In this document: one piece after another, positions 61,725 through 64,000 of the stretch
How positions within the stretch are numbered: position 1 is the first letter of the stretch
Layout: the number at the start of each line of letters is the position of its first letter
NCBI RefSeq assembly: GCF_001645685.2
Contig: NZ_CP017080.1
Span: forward strand, 3,711,051-3,775,050
Source of the DNA: Peribacillus muralis
Lineage (GTDB): Bacteria > Bacillota > Bacilli > Bacillales > DSM-1321
Direction of reading: 5' to 3'
DNA: 64,000 bases
The notes under the pieces: model-generated
Told to the model about the DNA's origin: nothing
What the model saw: the letters and a program-made list of their open reading frames with translations, nothing else
Database searches by the model: none
Program-made: the position numbers and the translations under genes

Positions 61725-62390
61725 GTGAGTCGTGGTTATGTTCCAGATAACAAAAACCTAAAGAAATCAAGTGGTACTCCGAATCTCTTTTTTGATTCAA
61801 GGGATAATGTTTTTTTCGAGCGCGATCCTAATAATATCGCCTATGAAGTCACCTCGACCCAGCTACCTGCGATGGTAGGCGGGGCTTTTGTGGACCTGTT
61901 TCTAACCAAGGGACATATACGGGAACCACATTGGCATCCTAATGCCTGGGAGCTGGATGTCGTCGTATCCGGCGAGGCCCTGATCTCGATTGTTGATCCC
62001 GACACGAAGAAACTGCATCACTATGTAGCCAAACCCGGTCAGGTCGTCTTCATTCCAATGGCTTGGTGGCATTGGATCAGGCCCGTTTCACAAGAGCTGC
62101 ACCTCCACCTCTTTTTTAATAATGATCAATTCGAAACGGCTGAAGGATCCGACATGCTGCGTCTGACGCCGCCAGAGGTGTTCCAGCTTTCCTACGGCGT
62201 CGATGCCGAGAAAATCGCCGATTCATTGGCACCCATTAACGAGTCGGTCGTCATCGGTCCGCCTGGCAGCCATAAGAAAAACCACGCTCCGCACTATCCT
62301 GATCGAAACGAACCGACATACATGGAAAGGCCGCATCGAAAAGGGGAAGGAATAACGATCAACATCAATGATAAACCGATTGATTACTAA
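61725..62390 (+). CDS. Cupin-domain (germin/oxalate decarboxylase-like) protein
   Basis: A 221-residue protein with one cupin barrel. Metal ligands are visible in REPHWHPNAWEL (two His and Glu) and in MAWWHWIRPV (third His). The motif and the flanking GQVVFIPMAWW match bicupin-type oxalate decarboxylases but in a single-domain protein. The C-terminal 60 residues are charged and Pro/His-rich (PPGSHKKNHAPHYPDRNEP). AAAGGAGG eight bases before GTG sets the start at MSRGYVPDNK. Function uncertain: a small-molecule enzyme or a spore/surface protein. Confidence 0.8.
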   Translation: MSRGYVPDNKNLKKSSGTPNLFFDSRDNVFFERDPNNIAYEVTSTQLPAMVGGAFVDLFLTKGHIREPHWHPNAWELDVVVSGEALISIVDPDTKKLHHYVAKPGQVVFIPMAWWHWIRPVSQELHLHLFFNNDQFETAEGSDMLRLTPPEVFQLSYGVDAEKIADSLAPINESVVIGPPGSHKKNHAPHYPDRNEPTYMERPHRKGEGITININDKPIDY

Positions 62391-62440
62391 TGGAATATAT
62401 TCGCTATGGCTGTTCAGGATTACAATCCACGAAAAAAAAA

Positions 62441-62456
62441 GGCTGCCTCAGCAGCC
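62441..62456 (-). terminator. Short terminator after the small membrane protein gene
   Basis: GGCTGC with GCAGCC, a 4-nt loop and nine T on the minus strand. Confidence 0.75.
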
Positions 62457-62472
62457 CTCCACGTTTTGGCGA

Positions 62473-62658
62473 TCACCTGTAACCTTTGATAAAAAGCAGC
62501 ATGATCGCCAAGATGATCAAACCGATAAATAATAAAGGCCCGATGCCTGAACTAAACACGAAGTATACCGTAATATGGCGAAAGGCCATCACAACAAGGA
62601 ATAAGAAAAGCAGGATGCACAAAAAAATGACCAGAGCGGTGTTTTTATTCCGATACAA
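62473..62658 (-). CDS. Two-helix small membrane protein
   Basis: About 61 residues with hydrophobic helices NTALVIFLCILLFLFLVVMA and GPLLFIGLIILAIMLLFI, ending in a short basic tail (KGYR). The start is uncertain: TTG after GGGGCTGGTTACG (62658) or the TTG five codons upstream. A terminator 17 bp past the stop supports a real gene. The family is not recognised. Confidence 0.5.
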   Translation of the reverse strand: MYRNKNTALVIFLCILLFLFLVVMAFRHITVYFVFSSGIGPLLFIGLIILAIMLLFIKGYR

Positions 62659-62845
62659 CGTAACCAGCCCCAATTTACTAATCTTTAATTACAAGAAGAA
62701 TACCAGCATCACTCTTTTAAGAAATGATATGCCGACACCATTTTGTACTATTCTGTAAAAAGTGAATGATATCCGCAACTCTTCGAAAAAAATCCTGCTT
62801 TTCTGCAAAAAGAAACGGGCTGCCGCAGCAACCCGTGTTCATTCA

Positions 62846-64000
62846 TTACAATCGGGGATCTACAGGTTCTGACTCCATGGCCAGCGTCCCCAAGACACAT
62901 TCATGCACGCGCTCGATCGATTCCCCTTTTACATATCGTCGGATGCCCTCGATTCCGAGGGAGAATTCCCTCAGAGCCAATTTTTGCTTTTTGCCCGTAC
63001 TCCTGTTTTTCAGCCTCTCCAGGTTTGCCGGAAGCAAATAGTCCATGCCATAAATGATGTTCAGATATTTTCTTCCCCTTACCTTAATCGCAGGCTGCAA
63101 AAGCTTGCCCTTATTTCTTGCAATGAAGAATTCAGGCTTGATGACAATCCCTTCATGGCCTTCACTGGTGATTTCCTCCCACCATGATATGACCTCTTCT
63201 TCACTCGCTTCATCCGTGATCACTTTGTATTCGGTTTCGACGAACAAGCTTGAATACTTTGCAAACTCCCGGTTTCTCTCCATATGCCAAGTATGGGGCT
63301 TATCGAAGAAGGCTTGTCCACTATGGGCGAGTACATGAAATGGTGCGATCTGAATCGAATCCATATCCTCGATGTCCCAGCAATACTTTTGAAAGACTTC
63401 TTTGAACGTATGGGCGTTTTCCAGCTTCAGCTCATACTCCTTCAGCCAGCCTTGGATATCGGCATTATCAAGAGCCGCCATCTCCAGTTTGTCCTTTAGC
63501 ATCGTTCGGTCAAGGATCGCATTTTCGGATACATGGGCATATTGACGGCTGATGAGCTCTTTTGCCTTTAAGTTCCATGGCATGATTTCAGCGTCGAGTA
63601 GGACATAATCCGTATCATACGTTTCAAAATAGCCGCTTTCACGTAAATCTTGGTTGATCCTCAAGACTAGTCGTTCCTCCGTCTCGACGTCGAAGAAACG
63701 TCTTCCCGTCCTTGTATGGATAACCCCCAATGATTCAAAGCCGGTATATGTTTTCGATGCTTCCATATCCCTGAATAGGAAAAGGATGGCACGACTGCCC
63801 ATATGCTTCTTTTCCGCAATCATGGTTTGGATCCCATTGCTTCTATAATAGTCGATCGCCTCTCTTGGATGTTCCAAAAAGTGGGCCGCTGAAGATGGAG
63901 TCGGTGTCGGGCTCATCGTTGGCGGAATATAGATTAATTGTTCAATTGGTATCGTATGATGGGATAGCTTATCGATGGCGGATTTCACGATGTCCTGCTG
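62846..64000 (-). CDS. pnkp: Polynucleotide kinase-phosphatase, C-terminal ligase part (cut by window edge)
   Basis: The frame is open to the window end, so the gene starts beyond 64000. The visible 385 residues match the adenylyltransferase (ligase) domain of bacterial Pnkp. The nucleotidyl lysine is in AEKKHMGSRAILFLFRD. Downstream are TDYVLLDAEIMPW (motif III region), GHEGIVIKPEFF (motif IV) and PAIKVRGRKYLNIIYG (motif V), and the family C-terminus ESEPVDPRL is intact. Pnkp heals and seals broken RNA ends together with the methyltransferase Hen1, which is usually adjacent and may lie just outside the window. The kinase and phosphatase domains are not visible here. Confidence 0.9.
   Translation of the reverse strand, partial: QQDIVKSAIDKLSHHTIPIEQLIYIPPTMSPTPTPSSAAHFLEHPREAIDYYRSNGIQTMIAEKKHMGSRAILFLFRDMEASKTYTGFESLGVIHTRTGRRFFDVETEERLVLRINQDLRESGYFETYDTDYVLLDAEIMPWNLKAKELISRQYAHVSENAILDRTMLKDKLEMAALDNADIQGWLKEYELKLENAHTFKEVFQKYCWDIEDMDSIQIAPFHVLAHSGQAFFDKPHTWHMERNREFAKYSSLFVETEYKVITDEASEEEVISWWEEITSEGHEGIVIKPEFFIARNKGKLLQPAIKVRGRKYLNIIYGMDYLLPANLERLKNRSTGKKQKLALREFSLGIEGIRRYVKGESIERVHECVLGTLAMESEPVDPRL

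Overview
The window is a chromosomal stretch of a low-to-mid GC, endospore-forming-type Firmicute of the Bacillaceae. Strong AGGAGG ribosome binding sites, TTG/GTG starts, sigma-A promoters, a T-box leader, a cre site, Fur/Zur-type boxes and clear counterparts of Bacillus operons (mtl, citST-citM, lia, tcyP, ccdA, ada/ogt, fbp) all point there. The Peribacillus/Bacillus simplex group is my best guess, but that is inference. No tRNA, rRNA, phage module, transposase or CRISPR array is visible.

Layout, left to right. 1-5.4 kb: a five-gene NikABCDE/CntABCDF-type metal-metallophore ABC importer on the minus strand with Zur-like boxes, and the first codons of a further gene at the left edge. 5.4-8.8 kb: a TetR-controlled polar amino acid ABC importer ending in an OsmC protein. 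9.0-14.4 kb: mannitol genes mtlA-mtlR-mtlD. 14.5-19.5 kb: citrate transporter, methionine aminopeptidase and the CitS/CitT two-component pair. 19.5-25.7 kb: small membrane and proline-rich proteins, DNA alkylation repair (alkA, adaA, ogt), two tandem DUF2690 secreted proteins, a decayed gene and cutC. 25.8-31.4 kb: an Rrf2 regulator and the type II NADH dehydrogenase it probably controls, a TipAS-type MerR regulator, a pentapeptide-repeat protein and a VOC/AAC(3)/GNAT cluster. 31.5-38.1 kb: cystine symporter tcyP, a HAAS membrane protein, an orphan HExxH protein, a PAP2 protein and a T-box controlled amino acid permease.

38.4-46.1 kb: a secreted-protein gene broken by one stop codon, a small HTH-like gene, ccdA, an MFS transporter, a 57-residue membrane protein and the cell-envelope stress operon liaI-liaH-liaF-liaS-liaR (no liaG). 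46.6-51.8 kb: a TetR gene and the tryptophan-to-anthranilate operon kynU-permease-kynA-kynB. 51.9-64 kb: DUF2164, LysE exporter, MBL hydrolase, phospholipase D-like protein, a secreted peptidoglycan-binding protein, a Fur-type flavodoxin-fbpA-fbpB operon with overlapping small genes, an RND exporter, a cupin, and the ligase end of a polynucleotide kinase-phosphatase running off the right edge.

The least explained signal is a family of four intergenic arrays (about 20.4, 33.9, 46.4 and 52.3 kb). Each is built from 20-21 bp units on a shared skeleton TTTAYYYRCSAATTTTG, with its own locally homogenised variant. All four lie between co-directional genes and have the same polarity relative to transcription. 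Other items worth a second look: paired Rrf2 operators, an apparent ATT start in a TetR gene, a leucine-type T-box, a nonsense-interrupted secreted protein, a frameshifted small gene, and overlapping fbpA/fbpB.
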